NCBI RefSeq assembly: GCF_036014015.1
Contig: NZ_CP107905.1
Span: forward strand, 10,726,001-10,790,000
Reading direction: 5' to 3'
Origin: Streptomyces sp. NBC_00457
GTDB taxonomy: Bacteria > Actinomycetota > Actinomycetes > Streptomycetales > Streptomycetaceae
Length of the DNA stretch: 64,000 bases
Part shown: piece after piece, positions 35,673 through 44,084 of the stretch
Layout of the letters: each line of letters starts with the position of its first letter
Numbering within the stretch: the first letter of the stretch is position 1
Made by a program: the position numbers and the translations under genes
Notes under the pieces: model-generated
What the model saw: the letters and a program-made list of their open reading frames with translations, nothing else
Database searches by the model: none
What the model was told of the DNA's origin: nothing

Positions 35673-38347
35673 GAGACGTGTTCCTTCGGTCGTGCCGTGG
35701 CGGGATCGCTGGAGGCATGCGCAGCGCGCGCGGCAGTACGGCGGCCCGGTGTGGTGGCGATGGACGTGGTGATCCGCTCGATGCGGGGGATGACGGCCTT
35801 GATCCGGCCCGTGTTCTGCCGTGGGCAGGCCAGCAGGAACTCCCCCTCGCGGCCGCGCTGGCCGACGGGGGACAGGCCAGTGGTAACCAGCCGCAGCAGC
35901 TCGGCGTCGTTCGGGTCGAGGCCGACGAACTCAAGTCCGCGGCGGGCGCGTCCACGGTCGGCCGTGCGTGCGAGCGCCCGGTAGGCCATCAGCCCGCGGT
36001 CGGGGCCGAGTTCCTCGGCGTCGTGGGAGGCGGCGAGCAGGCCGGCACCGTGCTTGCGGCCGTCATGGAGGATCTCGTGGACCAGCGCGGTGCCCTCGGC
36101 CGACGAGGTGAGCCAGTACAACTCGTCCGCGACAACCGCGGTGAACCGCTCGGGGTCCTCGAACGCGGTCTGCCGGGCGAGCGCCGCGATCAGGTAGAGC
36201 ACGGCACGCCCGATCAGGGCTTCCAGCGGTTGCTGGTGCAGGACCTCCGGGTTGGCGAACGCAGCCTTGGGCGGCAGCTTCAGACCCGCGGTCGTGATCA
36301 CGATCATGTCGGAGGTGCTTGAGGCGTCCAACCGCACCGGGGGCAGGGTGGGATCGAACACCATCGCCGCCAGGGAGTTGGTGGCCACGACGCGGACGAG
36401 TCCGGCGAGCGCGGACGCCGCGTCCTGCCGCTTGCCCACCTCGCGTACGGCCATCTCCTCCAGGACCTTCAGCACGCGGCGCATGGAGGGGGCATCGCTG
36501 GCGGCGGCCTTCTCGACGGCGTGGTGCAGGACCTCGCCGTTGGTGCTCATCGGGCCGATGCCGAGCTGCAAGGTCAGGTACGACAGGGCGTAGTGGCGGC
36601 CCTCGGGCCCGTCGAACATCCTCAAGGGGTCGATGGACACCTCGGCCTGGGCGGCGTCGATGATCTGGACACGGCCCTTCGCGGCGGTACGGGCGAAGGT
36701 CGCCCACTCGCGGATGGGGGTGCGGTCGATGCAGATCGCGCAGCCGCCGCGCGCCCACACCGCCTCCGCGATCAGCTTCTGCAGGACGCTCTTCCCGGCC
36801 CCCAGATCACCGACGATGCCCAGGGAGGCGCTGGCGTCGTGCTTCGGCGCGTCCGCCACGTTGATCATGACGGGGCGGGTGGTGCCGCAGTCCAGGTCGA
36901 TGCCGAGGAACATGCCGTTGGGGTCGCCGACCTCACCGATGGTGAAGGCGCCGCCCAACGCCCAGTCCTCGGAGACCTGGTGCTGCGTGAACTCCCGCAC
37001 TACGCCCGGCCGTGTGGTGCCCGGCAGCCCGAGCATGAAAAGCGCCTCCTGCAGTCCGGCCGGGCGTACGGCCCGGTAGTCGGCGCCGCCGAGCAGGGCC
37101 GCCAAGGCCCGGGCGCGGGCGTCGCAGATCGCGGCGGTCGGCCCCCACACCGTGAGGACGGTCACGGACTGCACCTCGACCTCGACCGAGGTGCGCGACA
37201 GGCGGGCGTCCAGCTCGCCCAGGTCGCGGGCGGCGTCCGTGAGCGAGGCGGGCATGCCGGTCGGCCGGGCGTCGTACTGGTCGGCCTGGTCGACGAGTTC
37301 ATTCCGCTTGCGCCGCACTTGGTCCCGCGCCTTCTCCGCAGGCACGAGCGTCAGGTCGACGGTGTAGTCGACAGGAAAATCGAGCGTCTCCAGCTGAGCG
37401 AACAGATCGGCGGCATCCACGCTGACCGCGGGCGGGCACTCAGCCAGCGCCAACTGCGCCTGGTAGCCGGTGCCGGCGTCGGACTCGATCTGCAGCCATC
37501 GGCGGCGCAGCGGCGAGGCCGTGTTCACTCGCCACCACGCCTTGCGTCCCGACCGGGTGAGCTGGTCGGTGCTCTTGAGCTCGTCGACGTCGTCGAGGTC
37601 CGGGTCGATGCCGCCCTCCTGGAGGCGGACCTGCCCGAGATCGGCGTAGCTGGGGGAGTGCAGAACCCCCTCGCGTACCTGCCCGCCGAACAGCTCGCTG
37701 CTCTCGGCTTCGGCCAGCAGCGGCTCGTCCATCCCGCGGTGCAGCGCGTGCTGGACCATCCACACGATCTCCGCCGGGCGGGCGGGGCGGAACGCGGCGC
37801 CGTCGGCGAGGGCGGCCTCCACCCGTGCAGCCTGCTCCTGGTACGCGGTCACTTCCCGCCGCGCCACTGGCGTCGGCCGCATGCCCAGCGCCGGGGCGAT
37901 CTCGGCCCACAGCGCGCCGAACTGAGCGGTCATCTGCAAGCCGGCGCCGTCGGTCTGGAGCGGGACCGCCAGCCACAGGGTGCGGCGGTGCATCTCCTGC
38001 CCGTCCAGCAGATCCAGCGTGGCCTCGACGTTCTCCACCCACGGGTGCATCTGGCCCCGCGGTGCATCCGCGGGTTCGATGCCCTCGATCATGCGGAGCG
38101 CGACCTCACCCGGATCGACCCGGGCGCACAGGCCGAACAGCCGCGGCGCCCCCGACAGGGACCGCACCAAATGGGTGATCTTGGCAAGCTGCTCCTCCCG
38201 TACAGCGGCCGGCACATAGGTGCCCTGCACGGTCTCCTCATGGCGGCCCTGACGGTCCGGGCCCGGGTGCAGCCGGTAGACGGCCCACACGCTGCCGTGC
38301 GTCGACCACACCAGATGCCCGGCGATGTGACGGATCGGCACCCTCAC
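35669..38347 (-). CDS. VirB4/TcpF-like T4SS ATPase
   Basis: 892 residues from the GTG at 38347 (GTGA overlap); the open frame upstream of it is only shadow. Walker A is GDLGAGKS (513-520), preceded by DASASLGIV. Walker B is TAVVADELYWL (about 735-746), followed by the VirB4-type HDGRKHGAGLLAASHD. The N-terminal 450 residues match the membrane-docking half of VirB4 proteins in size. It is the energy source of the transfer channel and the best-conserved marker of this operon. Confidence 0.92.
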   Translation of the reverse strand: MRVPIRHIAGHLVWSTHGSVWAVYRLHPGPDRQGRHEETVQGTYVPAAVREEQLAKITHLVRSLSGAPRLFGLCARVDPGEVALRMIEGIEPADAPRGQMHPWVENVEATLDLLDGQEMHRRTLWLAVPLQTDGAGLQMTAQFGALWAEIAPALGMRPTPVARREVTAYQEQAARVEAALADGAAFRPARPAEIVWMVQHALHRGMDEPLLAEAESSELFGGQVREGVLHSPSYADLGQVRLQEGGIDPDLDDVDELKSTDQLTRSGRKAWWRVNTASPLRRRWLQIESDAGTGYQAQLALAECPPAVSVDAADLFAQLETLDFPVDYTVDLTLVPAEKARDQVRRKRNELVDQADQYDARPTGMPASLTDAARDLGELDARLSRTSVEVEVQSVTVLTVWGPTAAICDARARALAALLGGADYRAVRPAGLQEALFMLGLPGTTRPGVVREFTQHQVSEDWALGGAFTIGEVGDPNGMFLGIDLDCGTTRPVMINVADAPKHDASASLGIVGDLGAGKSVLQKLIAEAVWARGGCAICIDRTPIREWATFARTAAKGRVQIIDAAQAEVSIDPLRMFDGPEGRHYALSYLTLQLGIGPMSTNGEVLHHAVEKAAASDAPSMRRVLKVLEEMAVREVGKRQDAASALAGLVRVVATNSLAAMVFDPTLPPVRLDASSTSDMIVITTAGLKLPPKAAFANPEVLHQQPLEALIGRAVLYLIAALARQTAFEDPERFTAVVADELYWLTSSAEGTALVHEILHDGRKHGAGLLAASHDAEELGPDRGLMAYRALARTADRGRARRGLEFVGLDPNDAELLRLVTTGLSPVGQRGREGEFLLACPRQNTGRIKAVIPRIERITTSIATTPGRRTAARAAHASSDPATARPKEHVS

Positions 38348-38907
38348 CGCGCACCCCCCTGTTCGGCGAGCGCGAGCAACTGCTGCACACCCGATGCCGG
38401 CCTCACCGGCGCCGGGCCGACGGCCACCGGGCGATCGCCCGACCGAGACCGTGCCGGTGCCCGGCGCGGCGAACGCCCGGCCGACGATCGCGGCTGCGGA
38501 GCCGTGGCGAGGGGCGCGGCCGGGGCGGCGCCCTCGATGACGAAGCCGCCGATCAGAGGGCGGGCGGCGTGGTCGCGGGCCGCGCGGCCGCCGATCCGGC
38601 CCCCGCGCGGCTGCCAGCACAGCAGCAGCCAGCCCAGGGCCGCTGGGATCGGGGCACGCCCTTTGATCTTCTGGCGACGCACCGCCCAAATGGCCAGCAG
38701 CCAGGCGGCGATGGGGACCGGCCCCATCCACGACCACCACGGAATCGTCTTGACCAGAACGAAGCCGCCGACGACGGCGAGGAGAATCTGCGCGGGTGTG
38801 AACGGGCCGAGCGGGATACGCCAGTCGGCCACCTTGCCCAGCACCCACGGGTGGCGGCGGGCTGCGGTGTAGAAGCGGCCCATCCGTACGGCGGTGGTGG
38901 CGCTCAC
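38344..38907 (-). CDS. VirB3/TcpE-like membrane protein
   Basis: 187 residues with two central membrane segments (PAQILLAVVGGFVLVKTIPW; GPVPIAAWLLAIWAV) and a basic Pro/Ala-rich tail. Place (just before the VirB4 gene), size and topology fit TcpE/PrgI-type VirB3 analogues. It overlaps both neighbours (GTGA at each end). Confidence 0.75.
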   Translation of the reverse strand: MSATTAVRMGRFYTAARRHPWVLGKVADWRIPLGPFTPAQILLAVVGGFVLVKTIPWWSWMGPVPIAAWLLAIWAVRRQKIKGRAPIPAALGWLLLCWQPRGGRIGGRAARDHAARPLIGGFVIEGAAPAAPLATAPQPRSSAGRSPRRAPARSRSGDRPVAVGPAPVRPASGVQQLLALAEQGGAR

Positions 38908-39236
38908 AGCCAGCCTCCGACGCCTGCGGAGTGTTCACGGGCGGCCGGCGGCTCACCCTGCTCGATGCCGGGAACTGTGGGCGCCGATTTGGACGGATTC
39001 TTGACCTCGTCTTCGAACATGTCGGCGAGGTCGTTGCGCGAGTTGTACAGGCCGAGCGCGATCACCATCAGAATCAGCGCACCGATCCCGGCCTTCAGGC
39101 TGAACTTCTGGACCATGATCACGACGACGAGGACGAGCAATCCGGCCTGCAGGCCCTTGGTCGCCCAGTTCTCGAACATCGTGATCCACGAGTCACCGAG
39201 GTCGTCGAGCCTCCCAGCGAGCACCACACCGGTCAT
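38904..39236 (-). CDS. small membrane protein, VirB2/TcpD-like
   Basis: 110 residues. A short amphipathic N-terminus (LDDLGDSWITMFENWATKGLQ) is followed by two hydrophobic stretches (AGLLVLVVVIMVQ; AGIGALILMVIALGLY) and an acidic tail. This matches the small TcpD-like proteins encoded next to TcpC and TcpE. Coupled to both neighbours by 4-nt overlaps. Confidence 0.75.
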   Translation of the reverse strand: MTGVVLAGRLDDLGDSWITMFENWATKGLQAGLLVLVVVIMVQKFSLKAGIGALILMVIALGLYNSRNDLADMFEDEVKNPSKSAPTVPGIEQGEPPAAREHSAGVGGWL

Positions 39237-40168
39237 GACCCGGCACCCCCCGCCCGGGCGGTGCCGGACTCCAGAGCGGCGACTTCCCAGCGGCCCGAGC
39301 GGGCCTTAAGCGTCAACTCGTACGCCAGCGGCCACCGCCCTGAACTGTCACGGGCCTCCACCTGGGCCATCACCCGCACCCGGGTCCCGTCCGCCGGGAC
39401 GGACTCGGCAGCTGCCGCCTGGTCGGCGGCAAGGATCTGCTGGACCGTGACCGTCTGGTACGGGGCGGGGGAGACGGGCCACAGACTCACGCCGGGCGCG
39501 AGGTAGCGGTCGACCTCACCGGCACCCGCCAGATACGCGGCGAGGAATTCCCCAGCCGCGGACGACAGATCGCTGTCCGTCGGGACGGTCACCGTGTACG
39601 GCGACTGCGCCTCCTGGGCGCGGGCCGGGCCGGAGACCACCCCGGGGGCGCCGGACACGGTGAACGAGGCGCCGCCGGAGTCGGCGACGACGGGCACCGC
39701 GAAGTAGCGCACCGAGCCGTCGGCGTACTGCGCAGCGAGCGTCACCGACCACGCCCTGCCGGTCTGCTGCGCACTGCGCACCGCCACGACCGACTCCGGG
39801 CCGGGCTGCGCATCCGACGCCTCGGGCAGATCAACGTCCGGGCCCATCGACTGCGCAAGCCGGGCCTGCGCAGTGCTCTCGGCGCCTGCGCGGCTGCGCA
39901 GCCACGCGTCGAGGAACACCGTGGCATACCCGGCCGGGTTGGCCGCCCCGGTCGTCTTCACGGTGGTGGCCGGCTTCGCCGCGGAGGCGGCACGGACCAC
40001 GGTCGCTGGGGTAGCCACAGCAACGGCCAGCGCGATGGGGCCGGCCGCCACGGCGGCCCACACGCCCAGGCGGCCCAGACGGACCCGACGCCGCATCTGC
40101 TGCAGCCGAGCCCCCGCAGCGGTCGGAGGAGCGGCGTGCTCCTCCGCTGCCTGCTTGGCAGGAGACAT
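39233..40168 (-). CDS. TcpC-like (VirB8-type) conjugation protein
   Basis: 311 residues with a cytoplasmic N-terminus, one membrane helix (GVWAAVAAGPIALAVAVATPA, about 35-55) and an extracytoplasmic part made of two NTF2-like halves. The second half ends with AQVEARDSSGRWPLAYELTLKARSGRWEVAAL, a strong TcpC signature. It is the first gene of the leftward T4SS operon. Its ATG is preceded by GGGAG, and the promoter must lie in the palindrome-rich region at 40169-40873. Confidence 0.87.
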   Translation of the reverse strand: MSPAKQAAEEHAAPPTAAGARLQQMRRRVRLGRLGVWAAVAAGPIALAVAVATPATVVRAASAAKPATTVKTTGAANPAGYATVFLDAWLRSRAGAESTAQARLAQSMGPDVDLPEASDAQPGPESVVAVRSAQQTGRAWSVTLAAQYADGSVRYFAVPVVADSGGASFTVSGAPGVVSGPARAQEAQSPYTVTVPTDSDLSSAAGEFLAAYLAGAGEVDRYLAPGVSLWPVSPAPYQTVTVQQILAADQAAAAESVPADGTRVRVMAQVEARDSSGRWPLAYELTLKARSGRWEVAALESGTARAGGAGS

Positions 40169-40238
40169 TCCAAACTCCCAGGTCAGAGCGAGTTGTTGCT
40201 TCTGACCCGAGGCAACCGGCCGACCCCGACCCGACCAC

Positions 40239-40265
40239 CGACCACAAGTCCCCGACCACGGTCAC
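40239..40265. repeat. direct repeat copy A (27 bp; copy B at 52251-52277)
   Basis: Contains CCCCGACCACGGTCAC. The 27 bp differ at two positions from the stretch at 52251-52277, which lies in front of the replication-relaxation gene 12 kb away. Confidence 0.85.
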
Positions 40266-40281
40266 GATGGGGACACGAAGG

Positions 40282-40326
40282 CCATGGTCGGGGTCATGGT
40301 CGGCCCGACCATGACCCCGACCATGG
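40282..40326. repeat. 45-nt perfect palindrome with 1-nt centre
   Basis: Two 22-bp arms (40282-40303 and 40305-40326) are exact reverse complements around a single C at 40304. Each arm contains the word ATGGTCGG twice in tandem. The chance of this arising without selection or a copying event is very low. Confidence 0.92.
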
Positions 40327-40873
40327 GTCAGCTGCGAGCTGGCAACCGCTCACCCTGTCTGGCACGAGCCCTACTGCTGGCGCCTGCTGCGTGGCGTTCA
40401 TGCCGCGCGGCCGTCGGATCCGTACACCGATGCGCAGACGGCATTCGCCCGGGACGGTTGCGGAGTTGCGCGCTGCGCCATCCAGACCTGCGCACCCGAA
40501 CGTCAGGAACCCTCGGGCGGACTGCGCAGCCGCTTAGCGCCACGCGACTGCGCACGACCCTCGACCGGTTGCGCACCCGTGCGCACTGCTCGTTCGGGGC
40601 TGCGCAATCGGGCGTGCGCACCGGGTGCCCGCCGGGTCTGACCCCGCGTGGTCGGCCCGACCATGAACCCGACCACGGCAGCTAGACGGCTGCGTTGCCG
40701 GATCGTGACCGATGGTCGGGGCTGGTGGCCGCCAGCTTGGTCGGGGTCGGCCGGTGAGCTGGCGGCATGGCACACACGCCCGCCTCCACGCCCAGGCTCA
40801 CCGGCTGCCCCACCTCGGCGAGTCCGGTGCGCCGTCCTGGCTACCGCGCGCAGCCGGCGTCGGGGGCACGGCG

Positions 40874-42301
40874 GTGAGCCGCTTCGGGGCGGGGATCCGC
40901 CGGGGTGTGATGGCCGGTGATCAGTTCACCCAGATCGCCAACGCGCTGTTCCGCGACGCCCAGCTGTCGTTCAAAGCCAAGGGGATCTTCGGGTACGTCA
41001 GTACGCACCGGAGCGGCTGGCAGGTGACGATCGCCGACCTCGTCCGCCTGGGCCCGGACGGACGGGAAGCGGTCCGCACCGCCCTGAAGGAGCTGGAGGC
41101 GCACGGCTACCTGATCCGTGAGCGCCTGCGTCGCCCGGACGGCACCCTCGGCGAGATCGTCTACTGCATCACCGACCGCCCGGCCACCCTGGACATCGCG
41201 CTGATCGAAGCCGACGTGGTGGTCACGGCCCCCGAGACCGAGGCGGCCGGCCGCTTCGGGGCGGGGATCCGCCGGGGGGTGATGGCCGGCGATCAGTTCA
41301 CCCAGATCGCCAACGCGTTGTTCCGCGACGCCCAGTTGTCCTTCAAGGCCAAGGGCCTGTTCGGACTGCTCTCCACGCACCGGGAGGGCTGGCGGATGAC
41401 CGTCACCGACATCGCCCGCCGGGGCCGCGACGGCGAGTCAGCCGTCAAGAGCGGGCTGAAGGAACTGGAGAAGCACGGCTTCCTCGTCCGCGAACGCGAG
41501 CGCGACCTGGACGGCACCCTCGGTGCGGCCGCGTACTTCATCACCGATCTGCCCGCCCTGCAAAACACCAGGTCCGGGCCAGAGTCGGGTTTTCCACCAT
41601 TGGATGACCCTACGTTGGCTGATCGGTCCACTAAGAACACCAACAGTAAGAAGACCACTCAGCAGAAGACCAGACCCCTCCCTCCCGGCGCCTGCGCACC
41701 ACGACCGCGCCGCGCGGCGCCGTCGGCGCCGCGGACGGCCCCGACCGCATCGGAGCCCGCGGACCTCGAACCGGGCGTTCGCCTGCTGCTGGCGATCGGC
41801 GCACGGCGCCCCGAGCTGCTGCTGACCGACCAGGTCCTCACCGAGCAGGGCCGGACCGTCACCGCGATGCTGGACGCCGGCTGGACGCGCGAGCAGCTCG
41901 AGCACGTCATCAGCGGCCGCCCTCTGCCACAGCCGGTCCGCACCACCGTCGGCGCGATCATCGCCGCCCGCCTGCGCGCCGCCCAGGCATACCCACCGCC
42001 CGCCACGGTCGCCGATCACCACGACATGCCCGTGTGGCGTGACATGCCGCCGCGATCGGCGAGGTCCGCGGCCGCGCGCACGGTGAGCGAGGCCCTGACC
42101 TACCGGGCCCTCGTCGAATGCGCCGGCTGCGGCAGGCCCGGCACCGCCCCCGGCGAGGACCTCTGCCCGGCCTGCCTCGGCTGGTCGCCGTGCCGCACCT
42201 GCCCCGGCCCCACCGCCCGCCGGGCTCACCCCGACGGCGACGGCCGCTGCACCACATGCGCCTCAGCCCTGATCGATCCTCTGGAAGCGAGCACTTCATG
42301 A
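40874..42301 (+). CDS. DNA-binding protein with tandemly duplicated winged-helix domain and zinc-ribbon tail
   Basis: 475 residues from the GTG at 40874. The first 248 residues are two copies of a 124-residue unit, each starting RFGAGIRRGVMAGDQFTQIA and continuing NALFRDAQLSFKAKG, then a helix-turn-helix/wing region (ADLVRLGPDGREAVRTALKELEAHGYL; TDIARRGRDGESAVKSGLKELEKHGFL). A polar linker and a helical domain follow. The end is a Cys-rich ribbon: CAGCG, CPAC, CRTC and CTTC. It resembles plasmid replication or control proteins with winged helices, but I cannot name it. Its stop overlaps the next start (ATGA). Confidence 0.82.
   Translation: MSRFGAGIRRGVMAGDQFTQIANALFRDAQLSFKAKGIFGYVSTHRSGWQVTIADLVRLGPDGREAVRTALKELEAHGYLIRERLRRPDGTLGEIVYCITDRPATLDIALIEADVVVTAPETEAAGRFGAGIRRGVMAGDQFTQIANALFRDAQLSFKAKGLFGLLSTHREGWRMTVTDIARRGRDGESAVKSGLKELEKHGFLVRERERDLDGTLGAAAYFITDLPALQNTRSGPESGFPPLDDPTLADRSTKNTNSKKTTQQKTRPLPPGACAPRPRRAAPSAPRTAPTASEPADLEPGVRLLLAIGARRPELLLTDQVLTEQGRTVTAMLDAGWTREQLEHVISGRPLPQPVRTTVGAIIAARLRAAQAYPPPATVADHHDMPVWRDMPPRSARSAAARTVSEALTYRALVECAGCGRPGTAPGEDLCPACLGWSPCRTCPGPTARRAHPDGDGRCTTCASALIDPLEASTS
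40880..41251 (+). repeat. 372-bp in-gene direct repeat, copy 1 (copy 2 at 41252-41623)
   Basis: The unit starts CGCTTCGGGGCGGGGATCCG in both copies. Over the first 110 bp only about seven positions differ, mostly at third codon bases; later parts have diverged further. The spacing is exactly 124 codons. Confidence 0.9.
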
Positions 42302-43743
42302 CGGACACGCTCCACACACCGCGCACGGCACCCCAGCAGCCTCTCCGTCCCTTCGCCCGCGATCCGCGACGGTGGGAGGAAGAACGATCCCGCGCGCTGC
42401 TGACCGGCCACGTCTGCCGCGACACCGCGTGCACCGGCACGTGCGAGCCCGTGCTCGTGTGCGAGCGCACCGGGTGGGGCTGGCTGACCTGGACCGTGCC
42501 CGGTGACGGCACTCTGCCCGACCTCCCTCGACAGATCGGGGTGCTCACCCCGGGCGCGACGATGACACAACGGCTGGCCGTGCGCTGGCTGACCAGGCGC
42601 CCCGCCCTGACCAGTACAAGCCCCGCATCCCTGCGGCTCTCCGCGGTTCTCGTGGCCGTCATCAGCCTCTTCGCCGCCCTGTTCGCCCTCAACCGCGGCA
42701 TCCCCACCGACCTCGTGCTGCCGGCGATGCTGCTTGCCCCGCTGCTCACCGAGCACCTGCCCGACCGGCTCGACGACCGGGCCCGCGAACACGTCCGCAG
42801 CGTCGAAGGAGACGCCGCCTGCCAGTACCTCCAGCGCCTCGCTGCCCTGCACACCTACATCGTCCAGGCTGCCGCTGGCAGGGACCGCTACGACCTGCGC
42901 CGGGCGGCCGAGATCGGCCACCACCTGTTGTGGGACGCCGCCGACCTGCTCCAGAACCAGGACACCCGCTCGGCCTCGACTCGCCTTAGCGACCGGGAAC
43001 GGCTGATGGTCCAGCTCGCCGACCAAGTCGCCCAGACCGTGGAGCGCACCCGCGCCGAGCTGGCTTCCGGCGAGGCCGACCAGCCCCACGGTGGCGACGG
43101 CCCGTTGGGCCCGCTCCCGCCCGGCTTCGAACCAGCGACACGGCCAACACCTTCACCCGCACCCGACACTTCACCGCTGAAGGGATTCCGACCCATGACG
43201 CAAACCCAGGCCGACGACGCCGTCCGCACCACGGACGTCTACCTGCTCTTCGCCCACGAGCCGTACTACCCTGGCGATGGCGCACGGGAGATCAACACCA
43301 CCGTGGTCGCCGCCGCCTCCCTGCTCCACCCCCAGGTGCAACAGCCCGACGGCGCCCGGATTCACGAACGCCTCACCCGGAGACGCAAGCCGGGCGAGAT
43401 CATCCCGCTCTCGACCCTCACCCACGAACTGGGCGGCGGCGCCGACTGGCCGAAGGTCGGCGATTGGGAGAAGGTCACCACCGACCTCCTGCAGCTCGTC
43501 CACGCCAGGGAGTGCGACGCCCTCAGCCTCGGCCTCCCCGAGATCGCGCGCGCCCTCATCATCGCCGGGCCGAACAACCACGTGCGCGCCTACGACACCG
43601 CAGCCGACCAGTCGACCACTTACGGGCCGACGGACCGCGCCGCCGTCCTGGCCGAGGTCACCAAGTTCCTCACCGGCCTCGTAGCCGAGCAGGACCTCTG
43701 GCCGGGCGATGGCCTGCTGCCCCCGCGCTTCCACCAGGCGTAA
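42298..43743 (+). CDS. two-helix membrane protein of unknown function, coupled to the duplicated-HTH gene
   Basis: 481 residues from the ATG at 42298. The N-terminal part is soluble with a Cys-rich patch (HVCRDTACTGTCEPVLVCE). Two membrane helices follow (LSAVLVAVISLFAALFAL; DLVLPAMLLAPLLTE, about 105-155), then a helical region. The C-terminal 180 residues form a separate domain (TTDVYLLFAHEPYYPGDGAREI...LITHELGGGADWPKVGDW). That domain could once have been its own gene. It overlaps the upstream gene by ATGA. No family recognised. Confidence 0.7.
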   Translation: MTDTLHTPRTAPQQPLRPFARDPRRWEEERSRALLTGHVCRDTACTGTCEPVLVCERTGWGWLTWTVPGDGTLPDLPRQIGVLTPGATMTQRLAVRWLTRRPALTSTSPASLRLSAVLVAVISLFAALFALNRGIPTDLVLPAMLLAPLLTEHLPDRLDDRAREHVRSVEGDAACQYLQRLAALHTYIVQAAAGRDRYDLRRAAEIGHHLLWDAADLLQNQDTRSASTRLSDRERLMVQLADQVAQTVERTRAELASGEADQPHGGDGPLGPLPPGFEPATRPTPSPAPDTSPLKGFRPMTQTQADDAVRTTDVYLLFAHEPYYPGDGAREINTTVVAAASLLHPQVQQPDGARIHERLTRRRKPGEIIPLSTLTHELGGGADWPKVGDWEKVTTDLLQLVHARECDALSLGLPEIARALIIAGPNNHVRAYDTAADQSTTYGPTDRAAVLAEVTKFLTGLVAEQDLWPGDGLLPPRFHQA

Positions 43744-44084
43744 AAGCCCGGTTCTGACCCCTGGCCCGGCGGCAATGTCGGTGCGCTGCGCCAGTTATCA
43801 CGTTCAACCCTGCGTCGTCGGCTGCGAATGCCGCCCGAAGACAAGCTCAGAGGCCGTGTCACAACGGTTGCGTCCATGGAGATGGTGTACGGGTTCGACC
43901 TGATCCGGGGGTTTGCTCCGGCATTGGGGATGGTGCCCGCATAGATGAACGGCCACCGGCTGATCTTCGAAGTGAGATCACCGAGTGGCCGTCAACACAC
44001 CACTCCCGCGGACGTGACCGCGGTGGCAGTACTTGGGGCGATTCCTCATCGCTCTGGTGGCTGGCGAGGATGGCCCCGACCTCA
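43744..44084. other. 341-nt spacer between convergent genes
   Basis: No gene, repeat or clear hairpin seen. Base composition starts to fall here, toward the AT-richer bacteriocin region. Confidence 0.4.

Larger units (their letters stand above)
40169..40873. promoter_or_regulatory. 705-nt control region between the T4SS operon and the duplicated-HTH gene
   Basis: No gene is credible here on either strand. It contains many GGTCGGGG/CCCCGACC words: 40225-40265, the long palindrome 40282-40326, 40647-40677 and 40710-40755. The middle (40330-40640) has repeated GCGCA/TGCGC words. It must carry the promoters of both divergent operons; an origin of replication or transfer is an alternative reading. 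Confidence 0.6.

Noticed and set aside
36521..38872. Long + strand open frame of about 780 codons
   Set aside because: Antisense shadow of the VirB4 gene, which has clear Walker motifs on the other strand.
40169..40873. CRISPR-like array
   Set aside because: The repeated GGTCGGGG words are short, unevenly spaced and occur in both orientations; there are no spacers of constant length.
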